Assembly (NCBI GenBank): GCA_963921355.3
Contig: OZ001190.1
Location: forward strand, 1,612,001 to 1,676,000
Direction of reading: 5' to 3'
Origin: CAWUEZ02 sp963921355
GTDB lineage: Bacteria > Pseudomonadota > Alphaproteobacteria > Thalassobaculales > Thalassobaculaceae
DNA: 64,000 bases
A program made the position numbers and the translations under genes. Shown piece by piece: positions 9,801 through 17,415 of the stretch. The notes under the pieces are model-generated. The model saw only the letters and a list, made by a program, of their open reading frames with translations. It was not told the DNA's origin and did no database searches. Positions within the stretch are counted from its first letter, which is position 1, and every line of letters starts with the position of its first letter.

Positions 9801-9871
9801 CGCCAGATTCCGGCCGCCAACCGATCCAGAAACGGTGACCCGATGGGAACGGTGTAGATGCGGTCGGGCAT
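6845..9871 (-). CDS. addB: Double-strand break repair protein AddB (alphaproteobacterial type)
   Basis: Partner of AddA, 1008 residues, with an inactivated helicase-like body and a C-terminal PD-(D/E)XK nuclease. Visible are PTRRAARSAADAFLR near the N-terminus, AGSTGSVPATAELM, VILGGLNEGTWP and the nuclease residues GTADRID and LIDYKTGALP. The start is placed at ATG 9871 (MPDRIYTVPIG), 13 bases after murU ends; an in-frame ATG 37 codons upstream would lie inside murU and adds basic non-family sequence. AddB of this group usually starts in just this way. Downstream it overlaps addA. Confidence 0.95.
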   Translation of the reverse strand: MPDRIYTVPIGSPFLDRLAAGIWRRVGQDPIALSDVQLLLPTRRAARSAADAFLRLGDGRPMLLPALGTVSDVEEDVLELGALEDSTVPGALELPPAVPELRRRLELSRLVMRFMERGEPWGLGTPRTPEHAFRLASALARLIDEVQLHGLDFARLGALAPDDFAEHWSITLRFLEIVTAYWPERLAELGALDPMARRDALMRAQAAAWRAAPPQTPVIVAGSTGSVPATAELMKTILGLPAGAIVLPGLDRNVDAATWAAIGDDPTHPQFGLFQLLEALDIDRASVAVWEGSSDNARADLIREIMRPAATSDRWRALSAGPDPLSSRAFDGIRRIEAATPREEVGAIAMLMRETLESPGKTAALVTPDRNLARRVAIELHRWEVRGTAGQRLTVDDSGGAPLAETPAAVFLRLLSAAMTDCAPVPLLSVLNHRLASGGRAPEAFADFVRRLERTILRGPRPGHGLAGLRAAAERVALEDVDRGEPEGHRLLSDLDTLIATLSPLEAAMQSRAISVSEILDAHVRAAEALAATDSEPGADRLWAGDSGEALANVIAELSDAGQAWDRIPGGDWPGFLDAVLENRVVRPRYGSHPRLHILGALEARLLSFDRVILGGLNEGTWPAEPAPDPWMSRPMRRSFGLPPLELGVGKAALDVSALLGADEVILTRAQRVDGTPTIPSRWLLRLETVARALHAGDRIEPWATPTAWHAALDRPTQEDRGVPPAPRPPLAARPRQLSVTRIETWLRDPYSIYASRILNLKPLEPLDADPKAAERGEAIHAALDRFVRDHPNDLPEDAVAALIGYGEASFSQHLGRPGVWAFWWPRFVQVAHWFVDQERARRPGLSLSKTECEGVLVLDGPAGPFTLTGTADRIDRDLGGSYTLIDYKTGALPTKSDLVSGRAPQLPLEALLLEQGGFEGIDRGTVSSLAYWRVGGGRPPGRIDAVDEGIAELVRRAEAGLRALIAAFDDPQTPYHAIPDPQRAPRFNDYDHLARTGDWMNGDDAES

Positions 9872-9884
9872 CGGCCTACGAAGG

Positions 9885-10649
9885 TCAGAAGAAGGGGACT
9901 TCCGGGACGTGACCCTGGAGGAAGCGGGTGTTGGCGCGTTCGAGATCAGCCGGCGTGGAGATATGGTACCAGAGGCCGTCATGCAGGGCGCCGAACAGGC
10001 GCCCTTCGCTCTCGGCGCGGTCGTACAGCACGTTCATGGAAAACGCGCCGTCCGGGGCGCCCTTGAAGATGCGGGGATGCACGATCGACACGCCCATATA
10101 GGCGTAGGGAGCGACATGCCGTTCGGACCGCCGTTTCAGCCGGCCCAGGGGATCCATCGCGTAGTCACCCAGCCCGTGCCAGCCGAGCACCCTGGCGAAT
10201 GGATAGAGCAGCAGCAGGATATCCATGTCGTCGCTGCGCCAGGCATCGGCGAATCGATGCAGCGTATCCCGCAGCCCGTCCAGGAACACGCTGTCGCCGT
10301 TGATCACGAAGAAAGGGTCCGATCCGAGACTCGGCAGCGCGTTCCGCACGCCTCCGCCGGTTTCGAGAATGCTGTCTTCGCGGATCACCGTGATCTCAGG
10401 GGCATGCCGGGCCGCGACATGGCCGGCGACGGCATCCGCGAGATGGTGGCTGTTGATCACCGCCCGGGCCACGCCCGCCTTCTCCAACCCGTCGAGAATC
10501 CGATCCAGTATCGGCTTGCCGCCGACGGGGATCAGCGGTTTGGGCGTGGTGTCCGTCAGTGGCGCCATCCGCGTCCCGCGCCCGGCCGCCAAGACCATGG
10601 CCTTGCTTGGCACCCGATCGGATCGACGCGTCAGTCCAGGCAGCAGCAT
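9885..10649 (-). CDS. murU: N-acetylmuramate alpha-1-phosphate uridylyltransferase (MurU-like)
   Basis: Nucleotidyltransferase of 254 residues with the sugar-phosphate NTP signature VLAAGRGTRMAPLTD, the lysine motif TPKPLIPVGGKPI and catalytic aspartate segment FVINGDSVFLDG. Its neighbour is an AmgK-type kinase; together these form the bypass that turns recycled N-acetylmuramate into UDP-MurNAc. From sequence alone it could also be called a mannose-1-phosphate guanylyltransferase-like protein; the pairing with the kinase favours MurU. The next gene upstream ends 7 bases before the start. An alternative start is the ATG at codon 18, which would remove a weakly conserved leader. Confidence 0.85.
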   Translation of the reverse strand: MLLPGLTRRSDRVPSKAMVLAAGRGTRMAPLTDTTPKPLIPVGGKPILDRILDGLEKAGVARAVINSHHLADAVAGHVAARHAPEITVIREDSILETGGGVRNALPSLGSDPFFVINGDSVFLDGLRDTLHRFADAWRSDDMDILLLLYPFARVLGWHGLGDYAMDPLGRLKRRSERHVAPYAYMGVSIVHPRIFKGAPDGAFSMNVLYDRAESEGRLFGALHDGLWYHISTPADLERANTRFLQGHVPEVPFF

Positions 10650-10656
10650 GTCGGGG

Positions 10657-11706
10657 TCACCGTTTGATTTCGGGGCTGACCGAGGCGGGCAGCCGAGCGG
10701 TCGAAGAGGGAACGGTCCTGACGGGGCGTGGCATCCAGCGGTCGAGCCATGCGATCACCGTATCCAAGCCTGCGGCCTCCAGGTCGCGCTCGATATGAGC
10801 CCAGATCCTCGGAATGTGCACGAGATAATGGTCGCGACCGAAGAATCCGAGCTGACGGCCGAACTGGCCGAGCACCTTGATGCCGCGCTGGGCGCCGAGG
10901 GCATGGTAGCTGCGGAGGAATGCGTCCCAGTCAGCAATTCCCCGGCGGTCGCGATAGCGTTCGAGCATGGCGGATTCGAGGCCGGGCAGCAGGTCGCGTC
11001 GCGAATCCTGCAGCAGGGAGACCAGATCGTAGGCCGGATGGCCGGAGAGCGCGTCCTGGAAGTCCAGCAGACCGCAGCGGGCGAGGCCCGTCCGGGCCTC
11101 CAGCACCGTCAGGTTGTCGACGTGGAAATCCCGGAGCACCAGGGTCGGGTTCGCCGCCTCCAAGACCGGCAACGCGTTCCGCCACGCGGCTTCGTAGGCC
11201 AGCGATGCCGGTTCGGGGAGCGGATCGCCGAGCACGAGAGGGGCGTACCACCGCAGCATCCGGTCGGCCTCCTCGACCAGCCGGCCGGCGTCGTAGGCCG
11301 GTGCGGAGAACCCGATCTCCGGGGCGCGCTCGTGCAGATCCGCCAGCAGGTCGACGGCCAGGGCGTAGAGCGACTCCTCGCTCCAGGATGCGGCATCGGG
11401 TGCGGCCAGGACCCGCGTGAAGGTCATGTCGCCGAGATCTTCCAGGAGGAGGAGGCCGGCTTCGACATCGGCGGCCAGGATCTTCGGCACCGAGTACTCG
11501 AAACGCTGGAGCTGCCCAGCAATGTCCATGAACGGCCGAACGTCCTCCAGGCCCGGCGGCGCATCCATCAGGATCACCGACGCGGTGTTCCGGCTGACCC
11601 GGTGGTAGACCCGGTAGGACGCGTCCTTGGCGAGCTGCTGGCGGACAGCGTCGCCCCAGCCGGCGGCCCTCAGGAAAACCTCGATCTCGGCGGTGCGCTC
11701 GCTCAC
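10657..11706 (-). CDS. amgK: Anomeric MurNAc/GlcNAc kinase (AmgK-like phosphotransferase)
   Basis: Aminoglycoside-phosphotransferase-fold kinase of 349 residues. The catalytic loop LRDFHVDNLTV and the metal-binding LLDFQDALSGHPAYDL are clear, as are the N-terminal YRVYHRV and the ATP-site glutamate/lysine region. In pseudomonads and Caulobacter AmgK phosphorylates the C1 hydroxyl of MurNAc, and MurU follows. The start is GTG 11706 (VSERTAEIEVFLRAAGW); longer in-frame starts overlap tsaE. The context tsaE-amgK-murU is conserved in alphaproteobacteria. The substrate is inferred from context, not seen. Confidence 0.85.
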   Translation of the reverse strand: MSERTAEIEVFLRAAGWGDAVRQQLAKDASYRVYHRVSRNTASVILMDAPPGLEDVRPFMDIAGQLQRFEYSVPKILAADVEAGLLLLEDLGDMTFTRVLAAPDAASWSEESLYALAVDLLADLHERAPEIGFSAPAYDAGRLVEEADRMLRWYAPLVLGDPLPEPASLAYEAAWRNALPVLEAANPTLVLRDFHVDNLTVLEARTGLARCGLLDFQDALSGHPAYDLVSLLQDSRRDLLPGLESAMLERYRDRRGIADWDAFLRSYHALGAQRGIKVLGQFGRQLGFFGRDHYLVHIPRIWAHIERDLEAAGLDTVIAWLDRWMPRPVRTVPSSTARLPASVSPEIKR

Positions 11707-11735
11707 ATTCGGCCCCGATCGTCCTGTTCGTGATC

Positions 11736-12221
11736 CTACGACGCGGACCGGGTCGATCTGGCGGCGGCGATCAGCCTCGCGAGACGGTCGCCCCAGCGTC
11801 CATGGGGGGTCAGCTGTGCCCGACGGGTATCCTCGGGCGTGATGTCCAGGCGCAGATCGAGTCTGTCGTCCTGCACGCGCGCTCCCAGTTTTTCCGGCCA
11901 TTCGATCAGCATCACAGCGTCGCTGATTGCCTCCTCCAGGCCCAGCTCGTCAAGCTCCTGAGGGTCGCCCAGACGGTAGAGGTCGCAATGCCACACCGTA
12001 CCGCGCGTCCCTTCATAGGCCTGCACGAGAGTGAAGGTCGGACTCGGGACTTCGGCGGTGTCATCCGACAACCACGCGCGCACAAATGCGCGGGCCAGTT
12101 CACTCTTGCCGGCGCCCACCGGACCGGACAGCAGAATCGCGCACCCGGGCTCGGCGAGATCGGCGAGTTGGCGGGCCAGGGCCCGTGTCGCCTCGGGCTC
12201 GTTCAGCGCGATGTCGGTCAC
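11736..12221 (-). CDS. tsaE: tRNA threonylcarbamoyladenosine biosynthesis ATPase TsaE
   Basis: Small P-loop ATPase (161 residues, usual size) needed with TsaB, TsaD and TsaC for the t6A modification at position 37 of ANN-decoding tRNAs. Motifs: Walker A SGPVGAGKSELARAF, SPTFTLVQAYEG, the HCDLYRLGDPQELDELGLEE block and LIEWPEKLG. The start ATG overlaps the stop of the upstream kinase gene by four bases (12218-12221), which implies translational coupling with divL. Confidence 0.97.
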   Translation of the reverse strand: MTDIALNEPEATRALARQLADLAEPGCAILLSGPVGAGKSELARAFVRAWLSDDTAEVPSPTFTLVQAYEGTRGTVWHCDLYRLGDPQELDELGLEEAISDAVMLIEWPEKLGARVQDDRLDLRLDITPEDTRRAQLTPHGRWGDRLARLIAAARSTRSAS

Positions 12222-14275
12222 GAGGACGCGACGATGCCGATGGGGTCCGGGCTCTTGCGGGGAAGCGTACAGATGACCTCGGTGCCGACGCCGGGCTGGG
12301 AATCCAACTCGACGGTACCGTCATGCAGCTCGATCAGGGATTTGACGAGCGTCAGTCCCAAGCCGGCGCCGCTCTCGCGACCATGACGCTCAAACCGCTC
12401 GAACACCCGCGACTGCTCCTCCTGAGGGATGCCGATCCCGGTATCGGAGACGCGGAACTCCACCAGGTCGTCGGTCTCCGTCACGTTCAACGCCACGGTG
12501 CTGCCTTCGGGCGTGAACGAAATGGCGTTTGAAACCACGTTGTAGATCGCCTGGGTCAGCCGCCGTTCGTCCACCTGAATCGGGTGCAGATCGTGTGCAA
12601 CTTCGGCCGAGAAGATCACGCCGCGTGATCGGGCCCGCTCCCGCACCAGGTTCGCAACCGAATCGCCGATCCGCGACGGGGGGATCTCCGAGCGATCCAG
12701 TTCCAGGTATCCGGCCTCGATCGACGCCAGGTCGAGAATGTCGTTGACCAGCCTGACCAACCGGTTGGACGACCCGAGAATGGCGTTCGCGTACTCCTTC
12801 TGCCGATCGTTCATCGGACCGGCGTATTCCTGCTCGAGGCTCTCGGAGAACCCGATGATCGCGTTGAGCGGGGTCCGCAACTCGTACGATACGTTCGCCA
12901 GGAACTCGCTCTTCAGCCGGTCGGCGGTTTCCAGTGCGGCGGTCCGCTCTTCAAGAGCGGTCTGGACGGCGATGGTGTCGGTGACGTCCCGGAAATTGAT
13001 CAGCGTCGCGCCATCGGGCAGCGGAAAAACGGCGTAGTCGAGCGTTCGGCCATCCACCAGTTCCATCATGCCGTTGACGGTCGTCCGCGCGCTCAGCCAG
13101 CCGAGCCATTCGCCTTTGGTCTCCTCCCAGTCCCGGTCATCGGGAAAGCGGAACCGCATGGCATCAAAGACTTCGTCTGCGCGGGGTTCGTCTTCGGTGA
13201 ACAGTTCACGTTCTTCGGCCTGTTCCAATCCCCACTGCTCGCGGAACGTGGGGTTGCTCAGCTTCATGCGGCCGTCGCCGCCGAACACGACGACGCCGTC
13301 ATAGAGATTGTCGAGCGTTTCCTTCTGAACGGCGCTCAACGTGTTGATTGAGCGTTCCAGCGTCAGCCGGTCGGTCACATCCTCGAAGATCATCAGAAGA
13401 CCGCCGAACGGGTGCGGCGTGACGACCATGCGAATGGTGCTGTCGTCAGGCAGGAACAGCAGTTCTTCGTGGGCGTCGATCAGCGTCGTGAACAGCCGGT
13501 TGAAGTCGTCCCGCCATCCGCGGAAGTCCGACTGTTCCGGCAGCCGCCGGCTGGCGCGCGCGAGGTCGAGAAACTCCGACAGGCTGGGCGATCCGGACAG
13601 GCGTTCGGGGTCGATCTGCCAAAGCTGTGCGAATGCCGTGTTGGAGAAGAAGATCCGTTTGTCCGGGCCGAACACCGCGATCGCGCTGTTCAGGCGCTCG
13701 AGGACCTCACCATGGGCGTCGACATGGCGTGCCAGATCGGCCTGCATCTGCTCGAGATGGGTAACGTCCCGCCCCGTCCCGATGGTGCCGTCGCCGAGCG
13801 GCATCTCGGTGATCTCGAAGAGGCGGCGGGCGCCGCCGACCACCAGGTTTAAGCTCTCGGTTTGGTCGCGGCCGCTCTCCCGTGCCCGCTCTGCCAAGGC
13901 GGCCGCGCGCGAGAAGTCGCTGTCGAGGGCCTTCGCGGCGGCGTTCACGAACACCACCGTCCCCGCCGGATCGCGCCGCCAGGCCGGGATGGTCAGTGCG
14001 GCTAGCGGCTGATTGGCCTCGGTCCGCCGGACCTCCTCGATCGACTGTCGGGCCATCGAAAGCCGCTGGGTCTGAAGGATCAGCAGTCCGGCGAGAACGA
14101 CGAGGGCAATGATCGCGGCAATCATGGCGCCGCCGGTCCCGGTCGGCGCAGGATCCGCCGCAGCGGATGTCTGCGCGACCGCGGCGTCGCTCATCACAAT
14201 CAGGGCAACGCAGGCAGCGACCGCCCAATACGCGATGGCGCGCCAGGTACCGGATCTGTGCCGCTGTCTCTCCAC
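12218..14275 (-). CDS. divL: DivL-like PAS sensor kinase with tyrosine in the H-box
   Basis: Membrane-anchored histidine-kinase-like protein of about 685 residues. Order: two N-terminal hydrophobic segments (WAVAACVALIVMS and AMIAAIIALVVLAGLLIL), several PAS domains, a dimerisation helix and a full ATPase domain (NVVSNAISFTPEG, VSDTGIGIP, GAGLGLTLVKSLI). The H-box reads FLANVSYELRTPLNA: the codon at the phospho-acceptor site is TAC, Tyr, not His. This and the position just before tsaE match Caulobacter DivL, a cell-cycle regulator acting on CckA and PleC/DivK. The start is uncertain: the first ATG in frame (14329) lies inside a repeat element, so the GTG at 14275 is preferred. Confidence 0.9.
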   Translation of the reverse strand: MERQRHRSGTWRAIAYWAVAACVALIVMSDAAVAQTSAAADPAPTGTGGAMIAAIIALVVLAGLLILQTQRLSMARQSIEEVRRTEANQPLAALTIPAWRRDPAGTVVFVNAAAKALDSDFSRAAALAERARESGRDQTESLNLVVGGARRLFEITEMPLGDGTIGTGRDVTHLEQMQADLARHVDAHGEVLERLNSAIAVFGPDKRIFFSNTAFAQLWQIDPERLSGSPSLSEFLDLARASRRLPEQSDFRGWRDDFNRLFTTLIDAHEELLFLPDDSTIRMVVTPHPFGGLLMIFEDVTDRLTLERSINTLSAVQKETLDNLYDGVVVFGGDGRMKLSNPTFREQWGLEQAEERELFTEDEPRADEVFDAMRFRFPDDRDWEETKGEWLGWLSARTTVNGMMELVDGRTLDYAVFPLPDGATLINFRDVTDTIAVQTALEERTAALETADRLKSEFLANVSYELRTPLNAIIGFSESLEQEYAGPMNDRQKEYANAILGSSNRLVRLVNDILDLASIEAGYLELDRSEIPPSRIGDSVANLVRERARSRGVIFSAEVAHDLHPIQVDERRLTQAIYNVVSNAISFTPEGSTVALNVTETDDLVEFRVSDTGIGIPQEEQSRVFERFERHGRESGAGLGLTLVKSLIELHDGTVELDSQPGVGTEVICTLPRKSPDPIGIVASS

Positions 14276-14286
14276 GAGCCGGACCC

Positions 14287-14424
14287 TAGAGCAGATCCGA
14301 GTCAGATGGAATCGCTTTCGGCGGTCCATCTGACCGGTGAATCTGCTCTAACTCTATGATTTAGATCGGATTCGCACGTGTTGGCGGAAACCAAAGGGTT
14401 TCCGACAAAACGTGATCCGATCTA
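14287..14424 (+). repeat. Double-hairpin dispersed repeat, copy A
   Basis: About 138 bases with two nested imperfect palindromes. First hairpin: TAGAGCAGAT at 14287 pairs with ATCTGCTCTA ending at 14350, with GTCAGATGGA pairing TCCATCTGAC inside it. Second hairpin: AGATCGGAT at 14363 pairs with ATCCGATCT ending at 14423, with GCGGAAACC pairing GGTTTCCG inside. Copies B, C and D at 14423, 46289 and 52886 share both hairpins. It is directly joined to copy B, sharing the bases TA. It resembles REP/MITE-like elements of alphaproteobacteria; I cannot assign a named family. Confidence 0.9.
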
Positions 14425-14560
14425 GAGCAGATCCGAGTCAGATGGAATCGCTTTCGGCGGTCCATCTGACCGGTGAATCTGCTCTAACTCTATGATTTAG
14501 ATCGGATTCACACGTGTTGGCGGAAACCAAGGGGGGTTCGCCAAGACATGATCTGATCTT
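14423..14560 (+). repeat. Double-hairpin dispersed repeat, copy B
   Basis: Direct tandem copy of element A. The first hairpin is identical to copy A; the second differs at several sites (CACACGTGTTGG in place of CGCACGTGTTGG, and GGGGGGTTCGCCAAGACATG in the right arm), so the second stem is weaker. It is followed by a degenerate further stretch (TGAGCAAGACCCGTCC). The tandem pair separates the divL start from ahcY. Confidence 0.88.
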
Positions 14561-14702
14561 GAGCAAGACCCGTCCTGATGAAATCCGCTCCATCCGTGAA
14601 CGTCACTCCGCTTCAGGCCTTTGGAGGTCCCCAATCACCTTAGGCTGAGCCCCCGGTAGGCCGGCTGTTGGAAGCCGGCCGCGCGGGGAACGCCGGTTCG
14701 GA
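14561..14702. other. Spacer between repeat B and ahcY, with a hairpin after ahcY
   Basis: Together with the two repeats this fills the 14.28-14.70 kb gap and contains no convincing gene. The only structure is GGCCGGCT (14659-14666), six-base loop, AGCCGGCC (14673-14680), an 8-bp perfect stem 23-44 bases past the ahcY stop. It has no T run on the minus strand, so it is a weak terminator at best, or an RNA-end stabiliser. Confidence 0.5.
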
Positions 14703-15998
14703 TCAGTAGCGATAGGCCTCGGGCTTGAACGGGCCCTGGGGCGTAACGCCGATATACGCCGCCTGCTCGTTTGACAGGGTCGACAGGTGGGCGTTGATCT
14801 TCTTCAGGTGAAGTTCGGCCACCCGCTCGTCGAGCTTCTTCGGCAGCACGTAGACCTGACGCTCGTAGCTGGCGTGGTTGCTCCAGAGCTCCATCTGGGC
14901 CAGCACCTGGTTCGAGAACGACGCGCTCATCACGAAACTCGGGTGGCCGGTGGCGCAGCCCAGGTTCACCAGGCGGCCTTCGGCCAGCAGGATGACGCGC
15001 TTGCCGTCGGGGAACACGATCTCGTCGACCTGCGGCTTCACGTTCTCCCACTTCATGTTGCGCAGGGACTCGACCTGGATCTCGTTGTCGAAGTGACCGA
15101 TGTTGCAGACGATCGCCCGGTCCTTCATGTCGCGCATGTGGTCGACGGTGATGATGTCCCGGTTGCCGGTGGCGGTCACGAAGATGTCGGCGCGCGGCGC
15201 CGCCTCGTCCATCGTCACGACCTCGAAGCCTTCCATGGCGGCCTGCAGCGCGCAGATCGGGTCGACCTCGGTGACGATCACCCGGGCACCGGCATTGCGC
15301 AGCGACTGCGCCGAACCCTTGCCGACATCGCCGTAACCGGCCACGACGGCGACCTTGCCCGCGAACATAACGTCGGTGGCGCGGCGGATCCCATCGGCCA
15401 GGCTCTCGCGGCAACCGTAGAGGTTGTCGAACTTCGACTTGGTGACGCTGTCGTTGACGTTGATCGCCGGGACCGCCAGCTCACCCTTCTTGGCCATTTC
15501 ATAGAGCCGGTGAACGCCGGTCGTGGTCTCCTCCGACACGCCTTTCACATCGGCCATCAGCTCGGGGTAGTCGTTGTGCATCATGACGGTCAGGTCGCCG
15601 CCGTCGTCGAGCAGCATGTTGGGCCGCCAGCCGTCCGGGCCTTCGATTGTTTGACGGATGCACCACTCGTACTCCTCTTCCGTCTCCCCCTTCCAGGCGA
15701 AGACCGGCACGCCGGAGGCGGCGATCGCGGCGGCGGCATGGTCCTGGGTCGAGAAGATGTTGCACGAGGACCAGCGGATGTCGGCGCCCAGGTGCTTGAG
15801 GGTTTCGATCAGAACGGCCGTCTGGATGGTCATGTGCAGGCAGCCGGTGATCCGCGCGCCCTGAAGCGGCTTCTTCGCGCCGTACTCCTCGCGGATCGCC
15901 ATCAGTCCCGGCATTTCGGTTTCGGCGATTGCGATTTCCCGGCGACCCCAGTCGGCGAGCGAGATGTCTGCGACCTTGTAGTCGGTGAATTCGGCCAT
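14703..15998 (-). CDS. ahcY: Adenosylhomocysteinase
   Basis: S-adenosylhomocysteine hydrolase, 431 residues, NAD-dependent. It splits SAH to adenosine and homocysteine and so relieves product inhibition of methyltransferases. Visible: GCLHMTIQTAVLIETL, STQDHAAAAIA, the catalytic NDSVTKSKFDNLYGCRESL, the NAD loop GYGDVGKGSAQSLR, NIGHFDNEI and the C-terminal PFKPEAYRY that reaches into the partner subunit. The start is ATG 15998; the longer open frame upstream is not part of the family. A sigma70-like promoter lies about 100 bases upstream. Confidence 0.98.
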   Translation of the reverse strand: MAEFTDYKVADISLADWGRREIAIAETEMPGLMAIREEYGAKKPLQGARITGCLHMTIQTAVLIETLKHLGADIRWSSCNIFSTQDHAAAAIAASGVPVFAWKGETEEEYEWCIRQTIEGPDGWRPNMLLDDGGDLTVMMHNDYPELMADVKGVSEETTTGVHRLYEMAKKGELAVPAINVNDSVTKSKFDNLYGCRESLADGIRRATDVMFAGKVAVVAGYGDVGKGSAQSLRNAGARVIVTEVDPICALQAAMEGFEVVTMDEAAPRADIFVTATGNRDIITVDHMRDMKDRAIVCNIGHFDNEIQVESLRNMKWENVKPQVDEIVFPDGKRVILLAEGRLVNLGCATGHPSFVMSASFSNQVLAQMELWSNHASYERQVYVLPKKLDERVAELHLKKINAHLSTLSNEQAAYIGVTPQGPFKPEAYRY

Positions 15999-16094
15999 GA
16001 ATGTCCTCGTCAGGTTGAAGCAGGCGCTTTGCGGCTCAATCCGCGGCACCGCGTGCCGTCCGCCGATCATGCGGGCAATCTCAATGTCGGGGCG

Positions 16095-16123
16095 CGTATA
16101 CCAAGGGTGCCGGTTTCGGGCAA
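16095..16123 (-). promoter_or_regulatory. Sigma70-like promoter candidate for ahcY
   Basis: On the minus strand TTGCCC (16118-16123), exactly 17 bases, then TATACG (16095-16100). Both hexamers match the housekeeping consensus at four or more positions, and the distance to the ahcY start is about 97 bases. Read by eye only. Confidence 0.5.
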
Positions 16124-16171
16124 GCGACCGACGGTGCAGCGATGTTCGGGCGGGGGACTCAGACGCGGCGC

Positions 16172-17344
16172 TCAGACGGCGCCGCGCAGCCGCTCGCCCA
16201 GTTCGGCCATGCGGTCCGCTTCCAGGTTGGCGAAGGCCAGTCGCAGGTAGTCGTCCTGGCCAGATCCGAACACGGTTCCCGGCAGCGCCAGAACACCGTG
16301 CTCCTGCGCCAGCCGTTTGGCCACGGACGCCGCCGGCTCGCCGGCAAAGGGATGGCGGACATAGGCGAAATAGGCGCCGCTCGAGACCAACTCGAAGCCG
16401 AGATTGCCGGACTGGAAGACCGTGTGCAGCGCGCGCCGGCGGTCGGCCATCAAATCGCGCTTCGCCGCCGCCCACGGCCAAAGATGGTTCAAGGCGTACA
16501 GGGCGCCGTCCTGGCTGATGCGGGCCGCGCAGATCGAGACCGTGTCCATCAGTTTGGCGATCTGGGCAAGCAGCGAGGCCCCCGCTGTGATCGATCCGAC
16601 CCGGTATCCCGTCAGACTGAAGACCTTCGAGAAGCTGTACAGATGGACGACCGTCGATCCCCAGGCCGGATCCTGGAACAGCGTGTGGCGTGGTTGGTCC
16701 GGCTCGGCGAAGTCCTTGTAGGTTTCATCGAGAATTAGGGCGATCCCGCGCTCGGCGCAGAGATCGCGGAAGGCGGTCAGCACGTCGGGCGGAATGACCG
16801 CCCCGGTCGGGTTGTTGGGTGTGACCAGGAGTATGGCCCGCGTGCGATCGGTGATCCGCGCCGCCGCCTCGATCGGATCGGGCACGCCGTCGCGATCGGC
16901 GCGGAACGGCAGATGGACCGCTTTGATGCCGAGGGAGTCCAGCCACATCTGGTGATTGAAGTAGTAGGGCAGCGGCAGGATCACTTCGTCGCCACGCTGG
17001 GCCAGCGCCATCGTCGCCAGGCAATAGGCCTGGTTGCAGCCTGCGGTGATCAGAACGTTCTCCGGCCCGACGGGGCCGCCGTAGAACCCGCTGAAATGGG
17101 ATGCCAGGGCCTCGCGCAGCGCCGGTATGCCGGCGATCTCGGTGTACTGGGCGGCGGCAAAGGTCCGTACCCGGTCGGCAAGATGGGCTCGCAGGGTTTC
17201 GTCGGGTGGATAGCTCGGCACCGCCTGGCAGCAGTCCAGCAGCGGCTTGCCCTGCACCTCGGCACGGCCGTCGACCCAGGCCTTGGCCTCGGCGATCGGC
17301 GGCTCGACGACGGCGACCACGTCCGGGTTGGCGATCAGGGTCAT
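16172..17344 (-). CDS. Class I/II pyridoxal-phosphate aminotransferase
   Basis: Fold-type I aminotransferase of 390 residues. The PLP lysine lies in YSFSKVFSLTGYRVGS; TPNNPTGAVIP, AGCNQAYCLA and the C-terminal arginine segment DDYLRLAFANLE are also present. The amino donor and acceptor cannot be told from sequence. It starts with ATG 17344, 71 bases after the end of ptsI-like gene on the same strand, and precedes ahcY with about 170 bases between, so it may be the distal gene of the phosphotransfer cluster transcript. Confidence 0.88.
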   Translation of the reverse strand: MTLIANPDVVAVVEPPIAEAKAWVDGRAEVQGKPLLDCCQAVPSYPPDETLRAHLADRVRTFAAAQYTEIAGIPALREALASHFSGFYGGPVGPENVLITAGCNQAYCLATMALAQRGDEVILPLPYYFNHQMWLDSLGIKAVHLPFRADRDGVPDPIEAAARITDRTRAILLVTPNNPTGAVIPPDVLTAFRDLCAERGIALILDETYKDFAEPDQPRHTLFQDPAWGSTVVHLYSFSKVFSLTGYRVGSITAGASLLAQIAKLMDTVSICAARISQDGALYALNHLWPWAAAKRDLMADRRRALHTVFQSGNLGFELVSSGAYFAYVRHPFAGEPAASVAKRLAQEHGVLALPGTVFGSGQDDYLRLAFANLEADRMAELGERLRGAV

Positions 17345-17415
17345 GGGATTCTCCGAGGATGTCGAACGGCGACCGGTGGCTGGGTGCGCCGGCTCAGGCG
17401 GTAGGCGACCGAGGT

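Noticed and set aside
14287..14560. CRISPR array or phage attachment repeat
   Set aside because: Only two units with no spacers, each with internal hairpins, and related copies are dispersed elsewhere; no cas or integrase gene is present.
15999..16171. SAH or SAM riboswitch ahead of ahcY
   Set aside because: I looked for the conserved SAH core and SAM-II pseudoknot in the leader and saw neither; only a promoter-like pair is present.
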